Shown here: positions 1 through 6,878 of the stretch, piece by piece | Layout of the letters: every line of letters starts with the position of its first letter | Numbering within the stretch: the stretch's first letter is position 1 | Assembly (NCBI GenBank): GCA_947499755.1 | Contig: CANMPU010000037.1 | Location: 1 to 7,856, forward strand | DNA: 7,856 nucleotides | Origin: Betaproteobacteria bacterium | Lineage (GTDB): Bacteria; Pseudomonadota; Gammaproteobacteria; Burkholderiales; CANMPU01 | Reading direction: 5' to 3' | The notes under the pieces: generated by a model | What the model was told of the DNA's origin: nothing | Seen by the model: only the letters and a program-made list of their open reading frames with translations | Databases searched by the model: none | Made by a program: the position numbers and the translations under genes

Positions 1-56
1 GGGTTTTAGAATTTCAGTGAAGACTAATGGCGGTGCAATGACGTTACGTCAGAGCT
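1..56. other. Sequence beyond the nuoD break, origin unknown
   Basis: The rest of nuoD should lie here, on the minus strand. None of the three minus-strand frames gives the GPQHPAAHG motif that normally follows TMNF at the start of NuoD, and all three meet stops quickly. The stretch contains a small perfect inverted repeat at 39-51. It also has a 6-base inverted pair, TTTTAG at 4-9 against CTAAAA at 55-60. I recognise no coding signature and no insertion-sequence end. It could be the edge of an inserted element, rearranged DNA, or a misassembled contig end. Too little is visible to choose. Confidence 0.5.
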
Positions 57-92
57 AAAATTCATGGTGTAATTTCTGATTTCAACCACCAT
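24..92 (-). pseudogene. nuoD 5' end, interrupted after codon 12
   Basis: NuoD is the 49 kDa subunit of NADH:quinone oxidoreductase (complex I) and helps line the quinone pocket in the peripheral arm. Reading from ATG at 92-90, the peptide starts [12 protein letters not shown], which matches the usual betaproteobacterial start ([11 protein letters not shown]). A GTG at 89-87 is a possible alternative start. A GAGG ribosome-binding site sits at 99-102, six bases upstream, and the start overlaps the end of nuoC by 11 bases, as expected inside a nuo operon. After the TTT codon at 59-57 the reading changes to ten unrelated residues and ends at TAG (26-24). The conserved GPQHPAAHG segment is absent in every frame. 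This is either a real disruption or an assembly fault; the identity of the start itself is fairly secure. Confidence 0.7.
39..51. repeat. Short inverted repeat TGACGT-N-ACGTCA
   Basis: A perfect 6-base inverted repeat with a one-base centre lies in the unexplained stretch just beyond the nuoD break. It could be a protein-binding palindrome or a chance match. Its only special feature is its closeness to the breakpoint. Confidence 0.4.
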
Positions 93-684
93 AACCGTCC
101 TCGCGAATAATCCGAGTAGACAAACTGCGCGGCTCGATACTGACTGCTTCATATATAACGCGATGCTGATCCGGATCGTAGCGCATTTCCACTTTGCCGA
201 TTTGTGGAAAATCTTTGCGGAACGGGTGTCCAATAAACCCATAGTCCGTCAAAATGCGTCGCAGATCTGGATGTCCGGAAAACACGATACCGAATAAATC
301 GAACGCCTCGCGTTCGTACCAGTTAGCTGCGGGCCAAATATCGACGACGGAATCTAATAACGGCAGGTCATCATTTGTCGCGAATGTTCTAACGCGCAGT
401 CGACAATTATGTTGGTAGGATAAAAGATGATAGACCACGGCAAAACGGGGTCGAGTCCATGTCTCGTTGCCGTAGAGGCTGTAGTCGACGCCGCAAAGGT
501 CAGTCAATTGATCGAAGCTTAGGCGCGCATCATCACGTAGTAGCGCGGCAACCGCTAATAGACTGTCCGCTGGAATCTCTATCGTAATCTCGCGCGCCGC
601 GAGACTCAGATTGGCTATTTGTTTGGCAAGAACATCTGTTAGAGCTGCTGTTAACGATTCTAGGCGCGCTGACATATGAGTCAT
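82..684 (-). CDS. nuoC: NADH-quinone oxidoreductase subunit C
   Basis: NuoC is the 30 kDa subunit of complex I and part of the hydrophilic arm that links the iron-sulfur chain to the quinone site. The 200-residue protein has the usual length for a stand-alone NuoC and is not fused to NuoD. Residues 124-146 carry the family signature: [12 protein letters not shown], then [16 protein letters not shown] follows at 153-160, and the C-terminus IIREDGYGG is typical. The ATG at 684-682 overlaps the nuoB TGA in an ATGA arrangement, so translation is probably coupled. No strong ribosome-binding site is visible, which fits coupling. An in-frame ATG three codons later (675-673) is an alternative start. 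The gene is intact and is followed, with an 11-base overlap, by the interrupted nuoD start. Confidence 0.95.
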   Translation of the reverse strand: MTHMSARLESLTAALTDVLAKQIANLSLAAREITIEIPADSLLAVAALLRDDARLSFDQLTDLCGVDYSLYGNETWTRPRFAVVYHLLSYQHNCRLRVRTFATNDDLPLLDSVVDIWPAANWYEREAFDLFGIVFSGHPDLRRILTDYGFIGHPFRKDFPQIGKVEMRYDPDQHRVIYEAVSIEPRSLSTRIIREDGYGG

Positions 685-1157
685 CTTGCGATGGTGTTGG
701 TACGCTTGATTTTATTCTGCAGCTGCATAATTCCATAGAGCAGTGCTTCCGCAGTAGGAGGACACCCTGGGACATAGATATCAACGGGGACAATACGATC
801 GCACCCACGCACAACTGAATAGGAGTAATGATAGGGGCCACCGCCATTTGCGCACGAACCCATAGAAATTACCCAACGCGGCTCTGCCATCTGATCGTAG
901 ACCTTACGTAATGCCGGCGCCATTTTATTGCATAGCGTTCCCGCAACAATCATGACATCCGATTGGCGCGGACTGGCGCGAAACACCACACCAAATCGGT
1001 CCATATCATAACGCGCGGCGGCCGCTTGCATCATTTCCACGGCACAACACGCGAGACCGAAAGCCATAGGCCACATTGATCCGGTACGCGTCCAATTTAT
1101 TAGGCTGTCTACCTTAGTGGTGAAGAACCCTTCCTCTAGTATGCCCTCTATTCCCAT
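681..1157 (-). CDS. nuoB: NADH-quinone oxidoreductase subunit B
   Basis: NuoB (PSST homologue) holds iron-sulfur cluster N2, the last carrier before quinone in complex I. The expected ligands are present: the adjacent pair C37-C38 in [11 protein letters not shown]102 in MGSCANGGG, and C132 in VPGCPPT. The 158-residue length and the ending RTNTIAR fit the family. I chose ATG 1157-1155 because it gives the standard [11 protein letters not shown] start and has a strong Shine-Dalgarno seven bases upstream. A GTG at 1178 would extend the frame by seven codons, but that extension contains the Shine-Dalgarno itself. The start overlaps the end of nuoA by 10 bases, and the stop overlaps nuoC. One slightly odd residue is P108 in [11 protein letters not shown], where relatives I recall have Y. 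Confidence 0.96.
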   Translation of the reverse strand: MGIEGILEEGFFTTKVDSLINWTRTGSMWPMAFGLACCAVEMMQAAAARYDMDRFGVVFRASPRQSDVMIVAGTLCNKMAPALRKVYDQMAEPRWVISMGSCANGGGPYHYSYSVVRGCDRIVPVDIYVPGCPPTAEALLYGIMQLQNKIKRTNTIAR

Positions 1158-1504
1158 TCCAGCGCCCCCTTCTTCCACTCATAGATGAAGCCGACCACGA
1201 GAACTCCAAGAAAAATCAGCATCGCGACAAAACCGAACATGCCAATTTCCTTAAGCGCCACTGCCCACGGAAATAAAAAAGCAATTTCCAAATCGAACAA
1301 TATAAACAGGATCGCCACCAAATAGTAACGCACATCAAATTTCATGCGCGCGTCTTCAAAGGCTTCGAAGCCACATTCGTAGGGAGAAAGTTTTTCGTTG
1401 TCGGGACGATGGGGCGCGAGTACCCGCCCTATCGAAAGAGAGGCAACCCCTATACCAAGGCCGACGACAATAAACAATAGGATAGGAAAATAATTTCCCA
1501 GCAT
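1148..1504 (-). CDS. nuoA: NADH-quinone oxidoreductase subunit A
   Basis: NuoA (ND3 homologue) is a small inner-membrane subunit of complex I at the junction of the membrane and peripheral arms. The 118-residue protein has three hydrophobic segments, at about 5-27, 60-80 and 88-108. Between the first two lies the conserved loop [13 protein letters not shown], with the cysteine at position 44. It continues into [18 protein letters not shown], with acidic residues D71 and E73 in the second membrane segment. A GAGGG ribosome-binding site stands about ten bases before ATG 1504-1502. It is the first gene of the nuo operon; nuoB overlaps its end by 10 bases. The 152 bases between it and the tRNA gene probably contain the nuo promoter, but I could not identify a convincing -35/-10 pair there. 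The gene could also be read through from tpiA-secG. Confidence 0.96.
   Translation of the reverse strand: MLGNYFPILLFIVVGLGIGVASLSIGRVLAPHRPDNEKLSPYECGFEAFEDARMKFDVRYYLVAILFILFDLEIAFLFPWAVALKEIGMFGFVAMLIFLGVLVVGFIYEWKKGALEWE
1165..1171 (-). promoter_or_regulatory. Ribosome-binding site that fixes the nuoB start
   Basis: On the minus strand the sequence AAGGGGG lies seven bases before ATG 1157-1155, inside the last codons of nuoA. It supports the shorter nuoB start over the GTG at 1178, which has no comparable site in front of it. Confidence 0.7.
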
Positions 1505-1625
1505 AACTGTTTCCCTCGTGTTGCAAAAAATGACGGCTCGCTTTCGATTGATACCTGTACCAACCGTGGGCGCTTACATTTTCAGCTTTACGCGCAACTT
1601 AAAATCGGGTACCAGAACAAAAATT

Positions 1626-1647
1626 ATGAGATTTAAGATTCTCTCAT
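1626..1647 (-). terminator. Weak hairpin after tRNA-Leu, possible terminator
   Basis: Downstream of the tRNA the minus strand reads ATGAGA, a ten-base loop, TCTCAT, then AATTTTTG. A short AU-rich stem before a run of T is compatible with a weak intrinsic terminator or a 3' processing stem separating tpiA-secG-tRNA from nuo. The stem is only six pairs and mostly A/T, so read-through is likely. Confidence 0.3.
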
Positions 1648-1656
1648 GCTATCAAG

Positions 1657-1741
1657 TGGTGCCGATGATCAGACTCGAACTGACACGGCTTTCGCCACCG
1701 CCCCCTCAAGACGGCGTGTCTACCAATTCCACCACATCGGC
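1657..1741 (-). tRNA. tRNA-Leu (anticodon GAG)
   Basis: The 85-base gene folds as a class II tRNA. The acceptor stem GCCGATG (1741-1735) pairs with CATCGGC, followed by discriminator A and an encoded CCA. The D-arm region GTGGAATTGGTAGACAC is typical of tRNA-Leu. The anticodon stem CCGTC pairs with GGCGG around the loop TTGAGGG, with anticodon GAG at 1707-1705, which reads CUC and CUU. A long variable arm (GGC-GAAA-GCC) is present, and the T-arm GTCAG/CTGAT encloses TTCGAGT. The gene lies 33 bases after secG, the same neighbour as in E. coli (secG-leuU). It is probably released from the secG transcript by processing, although a private promoter inside secG cannot be excluded. Confidence 0.97.
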
Positions 1742-1752
1742 AATTCTTGCGG

Positions 1753-1767
1753 GCAGGTCTTCCCTGC
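1753..1767 (-). other. Small hairpin between secG and tRNA-Leu
   Basis: GCAGG and CCTGC form a five-pair stem around a five-base loop, just after the secG stop and 12 bases before the mature tRNA 5' end. There is no T run after it, so it is unlikely to be a terminator. It could protect the secG mRNA 3' end once the tRNA is cut out. It may also be chance. Confidence 0.3.
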
Positions 1768-1774
1768 TCAAAAC

Positions 1775-2137
1775 TTATTCGGGTATATCCTTCGCCTTAG
1801 AATCGCCCCCCACACTCCCGGTATCCGCCGTCGCCGGTTGCACTCGACTTTGGGTGCTTCCATTTTGCTTTTGTGGCACATGCGCCATCACGCCCTTAGA
1901 CGCCACCTTGTGGTTGGAGAGATACGTCAACCCAAGACTGGTCACAAAAAATATCGCGGCAAGTATTCCGGTAGTGCGACTCAAAAAATTTGCCGAACCG
2001 CTTGCGCCAAATACACTGCCAGAAGCGCCACTGCCAAATGCGGCACCAACGTCCGCGCCCTTTCCGTGTTGCAATAACACGAAGGCTATCATGGCAACTG
2101 CCGTCATTACATGTAAGATTAAAATCAAAGTTTCCAT
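1775..2137 (-). CDS. secG: Protein-export membrane protein SecG
   Basis: SecG is the small accessory subunit of the SecYEG translocon in the inner membrane and assists SecA-driven export. The 120-residue protein has two membrane segments (about 3-22 and 55-74). The conserved connecting region is LLQHGKGADVGAAFGSGASG, then SVFGASGSANFLSR. The C-terminal tail from about residue 78 is polar and low in complexity (K, Q, S, T, G rich), as in other proteobacterial SecG proteins. ATG 2137-2135 is preceded by GAGA about eight bases upstream. It lies 43 bases after tpiA and is probably co-transcribed with it; tRNA-Leu follows. Confidence 0.95.
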   Translation of the reverse strand: METLILILHVMTAVAMIAFVLLQHGKGADVGAAFGSGASGSVFGASGSANFLSRTTGILAAIFFVTSLGLTYLSNHKVASKGVMAHVPQKQNGSTQSRVQPATADTGSVGGDSKAKDIPE

Positions 2138-2180
2138 CGTTGTCTCAAAAATATTTTTATATGCCTAGGAGATCCATTTA

Positions 2181-2933
2181 TCAATGCGCAGAAGAACATA
2201 TTTTCAGAAATTCTTCGGCGTCAAGAGACGCGCCTCCAATTAACCCGCCATCGATATCCGGCATCGTAAATAGCTCGTTTGAATTTGCTGCTTTTACGCT
2301 GCCACCGTACAAAATCCGCAATTGCTCTGCGACTGTCGCAGCGCGCGCCGCGAGCTTGCGACGGATAAACTGGTGCACCTCCTGTGCTTGCTGGGGGGAT
2401 GCGGTCTTGCCGGTGCCAATCGCCCACACCGGCTCGTAGGCCACCACCGCGCGACTATATGCCTCGACGCCGCAAAGCAACACCACGGCATCAAGCTGTT
2501 CAGAAACGACCGCCTCCGTAACGCCTTGTTCACGTTGCGCCAGGGTTTCACCCACACATAATATCGGTATCAAATTCGACGCCTGTGCCGCTTTAAATTT
2601 CTGTGCGACCAACACACTATCTTCGCCGTACAGACTGCGTCGCTCCGAATGTCCAACGAGCACATAGTGACACCCGAAGTCCTTAAGCATCGTCGCTGAT
2701 ATCTCCCCGGTAAAAGCACCTTTAGCGTGCTGACTTAGGTTTTGCGCACCCCAAGATAGACTCGAATCGTGAAGGATATTTTGTGCCTGAAATAGATAGG
2801 GATAAGGTACGCATACCGCACAATCAATCTGGCCCAAATTCGCTATTCCGCGATTTAGCGCGTCTAACAGTACCTGGTTCTCTGCAAGACTGCCATGCAT
2901 TTTCCAATTACCAGCAACAAATTTTCTTCGCAT
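2181..2933 (-). CDS. tpiA: Triosephosphate isomerase
   Basis: This cytosolic glycolytic enzyme interconverts dihydroxyacetone phosphate and glyceraldehyde 3-phosphate. The 250-residue protein is full length for the bacterial family. The catalytic set is present: K11 in GNWKMHG, H95 in VLVGHSERR, and E167 in AYEPVWAIGTG, which includes the mobile loop 6. The phosphate-binding YGGSV (209-213) and the GG pairs near 229-234 are also present. The start MRRKFVAGNWKMHG is the expected N-terminus, with CAGGG about nine bases before the ATG. A sigma-70-like promoter lies just upstream, so tpiA probably starts a transcript of its own that continues into secG and tRNA-Leu. Confidence 0.97.
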   Translation of the reverse strand: MRRKFVAGNWKMHGSLAENQVLLDALNRGIANLGQIDCAVCVPYPYLFQAQNILHDSSLSWGAQNLSQHAKGAFTGEISATMLKDFGCHYVLVGHSERRSLYGEDSVLVAQKFKAAQASNLIPILCVGETLAQREQGVTEAVVSEQLDAVVLLCGVEAYSRAVVAYEPVWAIGTGKTASPQQAQEVHQFIRRKLAARAATVAEQLRILYGGSVKAANSNELFTMPDIDGGLIGGASLDAEEFLKICSSAH

Positions 2934-2961
2934 GCGAGACCCTGCTGAGTGGAACTATAGG

Positions 2962-2990
2962 ATGTTACCGGGGAAAGAAGGTAGGGTCAA
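2962..2990 (-). promoter_or_regulatory. Likely sigma-70 promoter of tpiA
   Basis: On the minus strand TTGACC (2990-2985) and TAACAT (2967-2962) are separated by exactly 17 bases. They match the -35 and -10 consensus at five and four of six positions. The start of transcription would fall near 2955, giving a leader of about 20 bases that contains the tpiA ribosome-binding site. It lies downstream of the hairpin that closes the pst genes, which fits a new transcription unit. Confidence 0.5.
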
Positions 2991-3007
2991 TGGCGGATAC
3001 ACGACGC

Positions 3008-3037
3008 CAAGGCGGAGGCCGCGCCTTAACCGCCTTG
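3008..3037 (-). terminator. GC-rich hairpin closing the pst genes
   Basis: Starting 17 bases after the pstB stop, the minus strand reads CAAGGCGG, TTA, AGGC, loop GCG, GCCT, CCGCCTTG. This makes an 8-pair stem continued by a 4-pair stem, with one three-base bulge and a three-base loop. No T run follows, so it is not a canonical intrinsic terminator. It may stop transcription with Rho, or protect the pst mRNA 3' end from nucleases. Confidence 0.5.
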
Positions 3038-3054
3038 CGGAGGTTTACGACAGT

Positions 3055-3870
3055 CTAGCCGAAACGCCCCGTAATATAATCTTCCGTGTGGCGATTCTTC
3101 GGTTTAATAAACAACTCGTCAGTGATTCCAAACTCGATGATTTCGCCTAGATACATGTAGGCAGTGTAGTCGGAAACGCGCGCTGCCTGCTGCATATTGT
3201 GCGTAACGATCAATATCGTCACCTTGCTCTTCAGGTCCGCAATTAATTCCTCAATGCTGGCAGTCGCGATTGGGTCGAGTGCTGACGTCGGCTCGTCGAA
3301 CAGCAGAAGCTCAGGGTCGCTCGCGAGGGCCCGCGCAATGCACAAGCGTTGTTGCTGCCCCCCGGAAAGATTAAATGCGAGTTCGTGCTGACGATCTTTC
3401 ACTTCGTTCCACAATGCTGCGTCGCGCAACGCTTCTTCCACTTTTTCGTCTAGTACGGCGCGTCGTCCAACTCCGCGTACGCGTAATCCATACGCGACAT
3501 TTTCGTATATCGATTTAGGAAACGGATTGGGTTTTTGAAACACCATGCTAATACGCATACGAACCTCTATCGCGTCTACATCACGCGCTAGTATATTCAC
3601 ATTGTCTGGATGAAGGATAATCTCACCTTCGTAACGGTTTCCTGGGTAAAGATCATGCATGCGGTTGAAACATCTTAGCAACGTAGATTTACCGCAACCC
3701 GACGGCCCTATCATTGCGGTGACTTGTTTATCTGGGATGGTTAAATTTATATTCTTGAGACCTTGAAAATTCCCATAGAAGAAATTTAAACTTTTGACAT
3801 CAGCCTTTGATCGGATCACGGGGTTCTCTACAGAAAGTGGAACCGCTGAATTTACGACAGTGTCTACCAT
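3055..3870 (-). CDS. pstB: Phosphate ABC transporter ATP-binding protein
   Basis: PstB is the ATPase that powers high-affinity phosphate uptake through PstCA. The 271-residue protein shows the complete ABC set: Walker [10 protein letters not shown] (55-63), Q-loop Q112 in [11 protein letters not shown], signature LSGGQQQR (168-175), Walker B LLLFDEP with D192-E193, D-loop SALD, and switch H224 in VTHNM. The ending ITGRFG is typical of PstB. I chose ATG 3870-3868, which overlaps the pstA stop by seven bases. The frame is open to 4044, but that extension runs inside pstA and looks nothing like PstB. The ribosome-binding site is weak and A-rich (AGAAAG), consistent with coupling to pstA. phoU does not follow. 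Confidence 0.97.
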   Translation of the reverse strand: MVDTVVNSAVPLSVENPVIRSKADVKSLNFFYGNFQGLKNINLTIPDKQVTAMIGPSGCGKSTLLRCFNRMHDLYPGNRYEGEIILHPDNVNILARDVDAIEVRMRISMVFQKPNPFPKSIYENVAYGLRVRGVGRRAVLDEKVEEALRDAALWNEVKDRQHELAFNLSGGQQQRLCIARALASDPELLLFDEPTSALDPIATASIEELIADLKSKVTILIVTHNMQQAARVSDYTAYMYLGEIIEFGITDELFIKPKNRHTEDYITGRFG

Positions 3871-4784
3871 TTTATTTTCTTTCTGATCTGATATCGAAGA
3901 TAGATCGCAGTCCCGTTCATAAGTAGCGTCATTACAATGATGACGGCACCCGTCGCTGCAGCATTTTTTAGGAAAGCCGCTTCCGGGCGTGAAACCCAGT
4001 TGAACATTTGGATCGGCAGAACGGTAAATGCCGAAGTGAGCCACTCAAAATTCACGTAAGGCGCAGTTTCGGTTACAGGGGACGGCGGTAAAAACGCGAT
4101 ATAGCTCAATGCACCGATCGTAATAAGGGGCGCGGTTTCGCCAATTGCGCGCGCCATGCCTATGATGACGCCTGTCATAATTCCACCAAAAGAATACGGT
4201 AACAGGTGGTCCTGTATCATCTGCCAGCGAGTGGCGCCTAGCGCATAGGCTGCCTCGCGAATATTGCGTGGCACGGCACGCAATGCTTCACGCGTCGCGA
4301 CAATAATCACCGGCAGAACGAGTAAGGCTAAGGTAAGCCCCGCAGATAAAATACTCTGGCCAAATCCAAATTGATAAACGAAGAGACCCAACGCAAGCAA
4401 TCCGTATACGATTGAGGGCACCCCTGCCAGATTGGTTACATTAACTTCGATTAAATCTGTAATCCAATTCTTGCGTGCATATTCTTCTAGATAGATTGCC
4501 GCTGATATTCCCACCGGGACCGCGGCGATCAGGGTCACTAGCATCACCAAGGTTGTTCCCACCCATGCGGACAGAATGCCGGCGCGTTCTGCATGGCGCG
4601 AAGGAAATGACGTAAAGAAATCTGGCGTAAGACGCGACGCACCATCGATGGCGAGATTTATAAATAAGCCAAGTAATATCAGAACCGCGACCATCATACA
4701 AACCAAGCCCAGCAACGCAAATGCGTGATCACGTAGTTTATGCTGACGAATAAGCTTACGAATATCTTGAACTTGATCTGCCAT
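3864..4784 (-). CDS. pstA: Phosphate ABC transporter permease PstA
   Basis: PstA is one of the two inner-membrane permease subunits of the phosphate importer. The 306-residue protein has about six hydrophobic segments (near 22-46, 72-97, 118-137, 145-164, 198-220 and 276-296). The EAA loop that contacts PstB is [20 protein letters not shown] (177-196), and [10 protein letters not shown] (211-220) is a further conserved element. A soluble stretch near 231-270 is periplasmic by analogy. The ATG shares one base with the pstC stop (TAATG), so the two genes are translationally coupled. pstB overlaps its end by seven bases. Confidence 0.96.
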   Translation of the reverse strand: MADQVQDIRKLIRQHKLRDHAFALLGLVCMMVAVLILLGLFINLAIDGASRLTPDFFTSFPSRHAERAGILSAWVGTTLVMLVTLIAAVPVGISAAIYLEEYARKNWITDLIEVNVTNLAGVPSIVYGLLALGLFVYQFGFGQSILSAGLTLALLVLPVIIVATREALRAVPRNIREAAYALGATRWQMIQDHLLPYSFGGIMTGVIIGMARAIGETAPLITIGALSYIAFLPPSPVTETAPYVNFEWLTSAFTVLPIQMFNWVSRPEAAFLKNAAATGAVIIVMTLLMNGTAIYLRYQIRKKIKW

Positions 4785-5737
4785 TAATAAATCTCGCGAA
4801 AACGCTTACGCAGGACATGCCCGAGAATGTTAAAACCTAGTGTGATCAAAACCAATACTAGCCCAGCGGCAAAAATGCTCTGGTAGCCAATACCACCATG
4901 AGGTAAATCGCCCAAGCTAACCTGAACAATATACGCAGTAATTGTGGCCGCCGGTTCCATAGGGTTCAGCGTTAAGGTAGGTTGTTGCCCGGCAGCGATG
5001 GCGACAACCATAGTCTCGCCCAGTGCGCGCGATATTCCAAGAATATACGCCGCGACAATACCAGATAATGCGGCCGGGGTTACGACTAGCCTGGCAGTCT
5101 GAAATCGGGTTGCACCCATTGCATATGACCCTTCGCGCATATGCATGGGCACAGCGCGCATCGCGTCTTCGCTTACCGAGCTGATATAAGGAATAATCAT
5201 AATACCGATAACGATACCCGGGCCTAGCATATTGAACCCCGGCAGGCCCGGCATGATGGTGTGTTGTAGAAGTGGCGTTACGACCAACAATGCAAAATAA
5301 CCGAATACAACAGTTGGTACGGCAGCTAATAACTCCAGAAATGGTTTAACCGTTTCCCTAACCCGGCTAGGCGCGAATTCGCTTAGATACAAGGCGATGA
5401 TGGTGCCTAGAGGTACGGCGACGAGCAGAGCCACGATAGTCGTTACAAATGTGCCGGCTACTAGCGGTAATATCCCATAATGCGCATCAGAAAATAGTGG
5501 CGTCCACTGCGTGTCCGTCAGAAAATCGAAGATGGGGACATGTTCAAAAAATCCAAACGATTCGGCGACCAAAACATAGACAATCGCAAACGTAATCGCA
5601 ACAGCTGAAAGTGCTGAGGCAAAAAGAAAAATTTCGATCGCGCTTTCCTTAACACGCCGCGAGCGCTTGCGAATTGATCGGAGTTTTAGACCTTGATCCA
5701 AGATAACGGCTTTCTGGGTAATTTCTAGGGACGTCAT
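4784..5737 (-). CDS. pstC: Phosphate ABC transporter permease PstC
   Basis: PstC is the second permease subunit of the phosphate importer. The 317-residue protein starts with a basic cytoplasmic stretch (RSIRKRSRR at about 20-28) before the first membrane segment at 33-57. Further segments lie near 91-118, 138-157, 173-186, 223-248 and 287-308. The EAA-type loop is REGSYAMGATRFQTARLVV (201-219), and SRALGETMVV (236-245) parallels the ARAIGET element of PstA. ATG 5737-5735 has only a weak AAAGA ribosome-binding site, which with the hairpin in front suggests lower expression than pstS. It lies 83 bases after the pstS stop. The gene is intact although its partner pstS is broken. Confidence 0.96.
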   Translation of the reverse strand: MTSLEITQKAVILDQGLKLRSIRKRSRRVKESAIEIFLFASALSAVAITFAIVYVLVAESFGFFEHVPIFDFLTDTQWTPLFSDAHYGILPLVAGTFVTTIVALLVAVPLGTIIALYLSEFAPSRVRETVKPFLELLAAVPTVVFGYFALLVVTPLLQHTIMPGLPGFNMLGPGIVIGIMIIPYISSVSEDAMRAVPMHMREGSYAMGATRFQTARLVVTPAALSGIVAAYILGISRALGETMVVAIAAGQQPTLTLNPMEPAATITAYIVQVSLGDLPHGGIGYQSIFAAGLVLVLITLGFNILGHVLRKRFREIY

Positions 5738-5776
5738 TATTATCGTTATCTTTAAAGTCTATGACAGGCTGGCCAT

Positions 5777-5811
5777 AAAAACAACGCGGCCCATCATAGA
5801 TAAACCGCGTT
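5777..5811 (-). terminator. pstS-pstC attenuator-like hairpin
   Basis: Ten bases after the pstS stop the minus strand forms AACGCGG, a 15-base loop, CCGCGTT, then GTTTTT. The seven-pair GC-rich stem followed by a T run is a good intrinsic terminator. An A run on the other side makes it symmetrical, so it could also stop transcription on the plus strand. Between a binding-protein gene and its permease genes such a site usually works partially, yielding more pstS than pstCAB mRNA and stabilising the pstS 3' end. That role is inferred from position. Confidence 0.7.
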
Positions 5812-5820
5812 TTTTGATTG

Positions 5821-6820
5821 TTATTGTTTCGTCTCTAACTTCATAAGTTCATCAATCGTAAGGCCTACTTTATTTTTCCCGCCAAATTTTGTCCCTAATT
5901 TCTTTTTACCAAATTGTCCCACGTTGTATTCATACGCATGGGGTGGCAACGGAATATACATCACCTCTTTCACTAAGGTCGCAGCATTTTTCATATAGAA
6001 GTCGACAAATTCCTTTATTTCGGCGCGCTCTGCTGCCGCTGCATTTACGTAGATAAAAATTGGGCGTGCTAACGGCTGGTAGCTGCCGTCGATGACCGAT
6101 TGAACACTTGGACCTACTGCTGGTTTTCCTTCTTTCGCTACGATAGAAACTGCTTTCAACTTGTCCTGATTTTCTGAATAATACGCATAGCCAAAATATC
6201 CTAGCGCATTCACATCGCGGCTCACGCCTTGAACGAGTACGTTGTCGTCTTCGCTCGCGGTGTAGTCGCCACGACTAGCTTTCGCTTTACCGTTAATCGC
6301 TTCAGTAAAATAATCAATCTGATCCCGCACCAAATAATTTGATCGGTGTATCCGGCCAGCTAGAATTAACCTGCTTCCAATTCTTTATTTTCTCCTGAGC
6401 ATTTGGTTCCCAAATTTTCTTCAACTCCGCAACTGTCATGGTTTCTGCCCAGGTATTCTTCGGGTGGATTACGACCGTTAAGGCGTCGTAAGCCACCGGC
6501 AATTCAATATAGGTAATATTATTCTTTTCACATTCATCCATTTCCTTGGCGAGTATCGGACGCGACGCGTCAGCAATATCAGTCTGTCCACGACAGAATT
6601 TCTTAAATCCACCACCAGTACCGGAAATGCCGACGGTTACGTTTACCTTGCCACGTTTTGCAGTCTGAAATTCCTCCGCGACCGCTTCAGTAGCGGGGTA
6701 AACGGTACTCGAACCATCGATTTTTATTGTGTCCACAGCGTGCGCGGACTGGAAAACCATGCTGCCTAAACCAACAGCCATTGCCGTGGCTACAATTTTT
6801 ACCTTGCACTTCATTAACAT
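5821..6820 (-). pseudogene. pstS: Phosphate-binding protein PstS, frameshifted by an 11-base loss
   Basis: PstS is the periplasmic phosphate-binding protein of the Pst importer. The 5' half (6820-6314, 168 residues) has a Sec signal peptide ending AHA at about residue 28, then DGSSTVYP (35-42), ISGTGGG (65-71) and DIADASRP (81-88), all parts of the phosphate site. It stops at TGA 6316-6314 just after LFGAGSD. The 3' half (up to 6333, ending at 5821) resumes as DYFTEAINGKA in another frame and runs to a normal end. Between the two D codons only one base remains where relatives encode S-G-T-F in twelve, so 11 bases are missing. Restored, the protein would be 336 residues, normal for the family. 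GAAAGG at 6833-6828 serves the ATG at 6820. This is a real pseudogene or an assembly error. Internal restart at GTG 6333 would give a product with no signal peptide. Confidence 0.9.
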
Positions 6821-6827
6821 AGTATGA

Positions 6828-6833
6828 CCTTTC
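6828..6833 (-). promoter_or_regulatory. pstS ribosome-binding site
   Basis: GAAAGG on the minus strand is seven bases before ATG 6820-6818. It favours that start over the in-frame ATG two codons downstream (MLMKCK versus MKCK). Confidence 0.6.
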
Positions 6834-6878
6834 TATCAGTGTGCTATTAAAATGATCCGTCGCCGAATTCAGCGGGCA

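Noticed and set aside
1158..1178. GTG start of nuoB seven codons upstream
   Set aside because: That stretch contains the Shine-Dalgarno for ATG 1157 and adds residues not seen in the family.
1518..2168. Long plus-strand open frames of 216 and 143 codons
   Set aside because: They lie opposite secG and tRNA-Leu, show no family motif and have no ribosome-binding site. They read across the antisense of a well-folded tRNA, so they are shadows.
3871..4044. N-terminal extension of pstB to 4044
   Set aside because: The extra 58 residues lie inside pstA in another frame and do not resemble PstB. The ATG at 3870 gives the normal length.
6308..6325. Programmed +1 frameshift at GAT-TGA in pstS, like that in prfB
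   Set aside because: A +1 shift would join the frames, but the product would still lack the S-G-T-F phosphate-binding residues. No upstream stimulating Shine-Dalgarno of the prfB kind is evident. A deletion explains it better.
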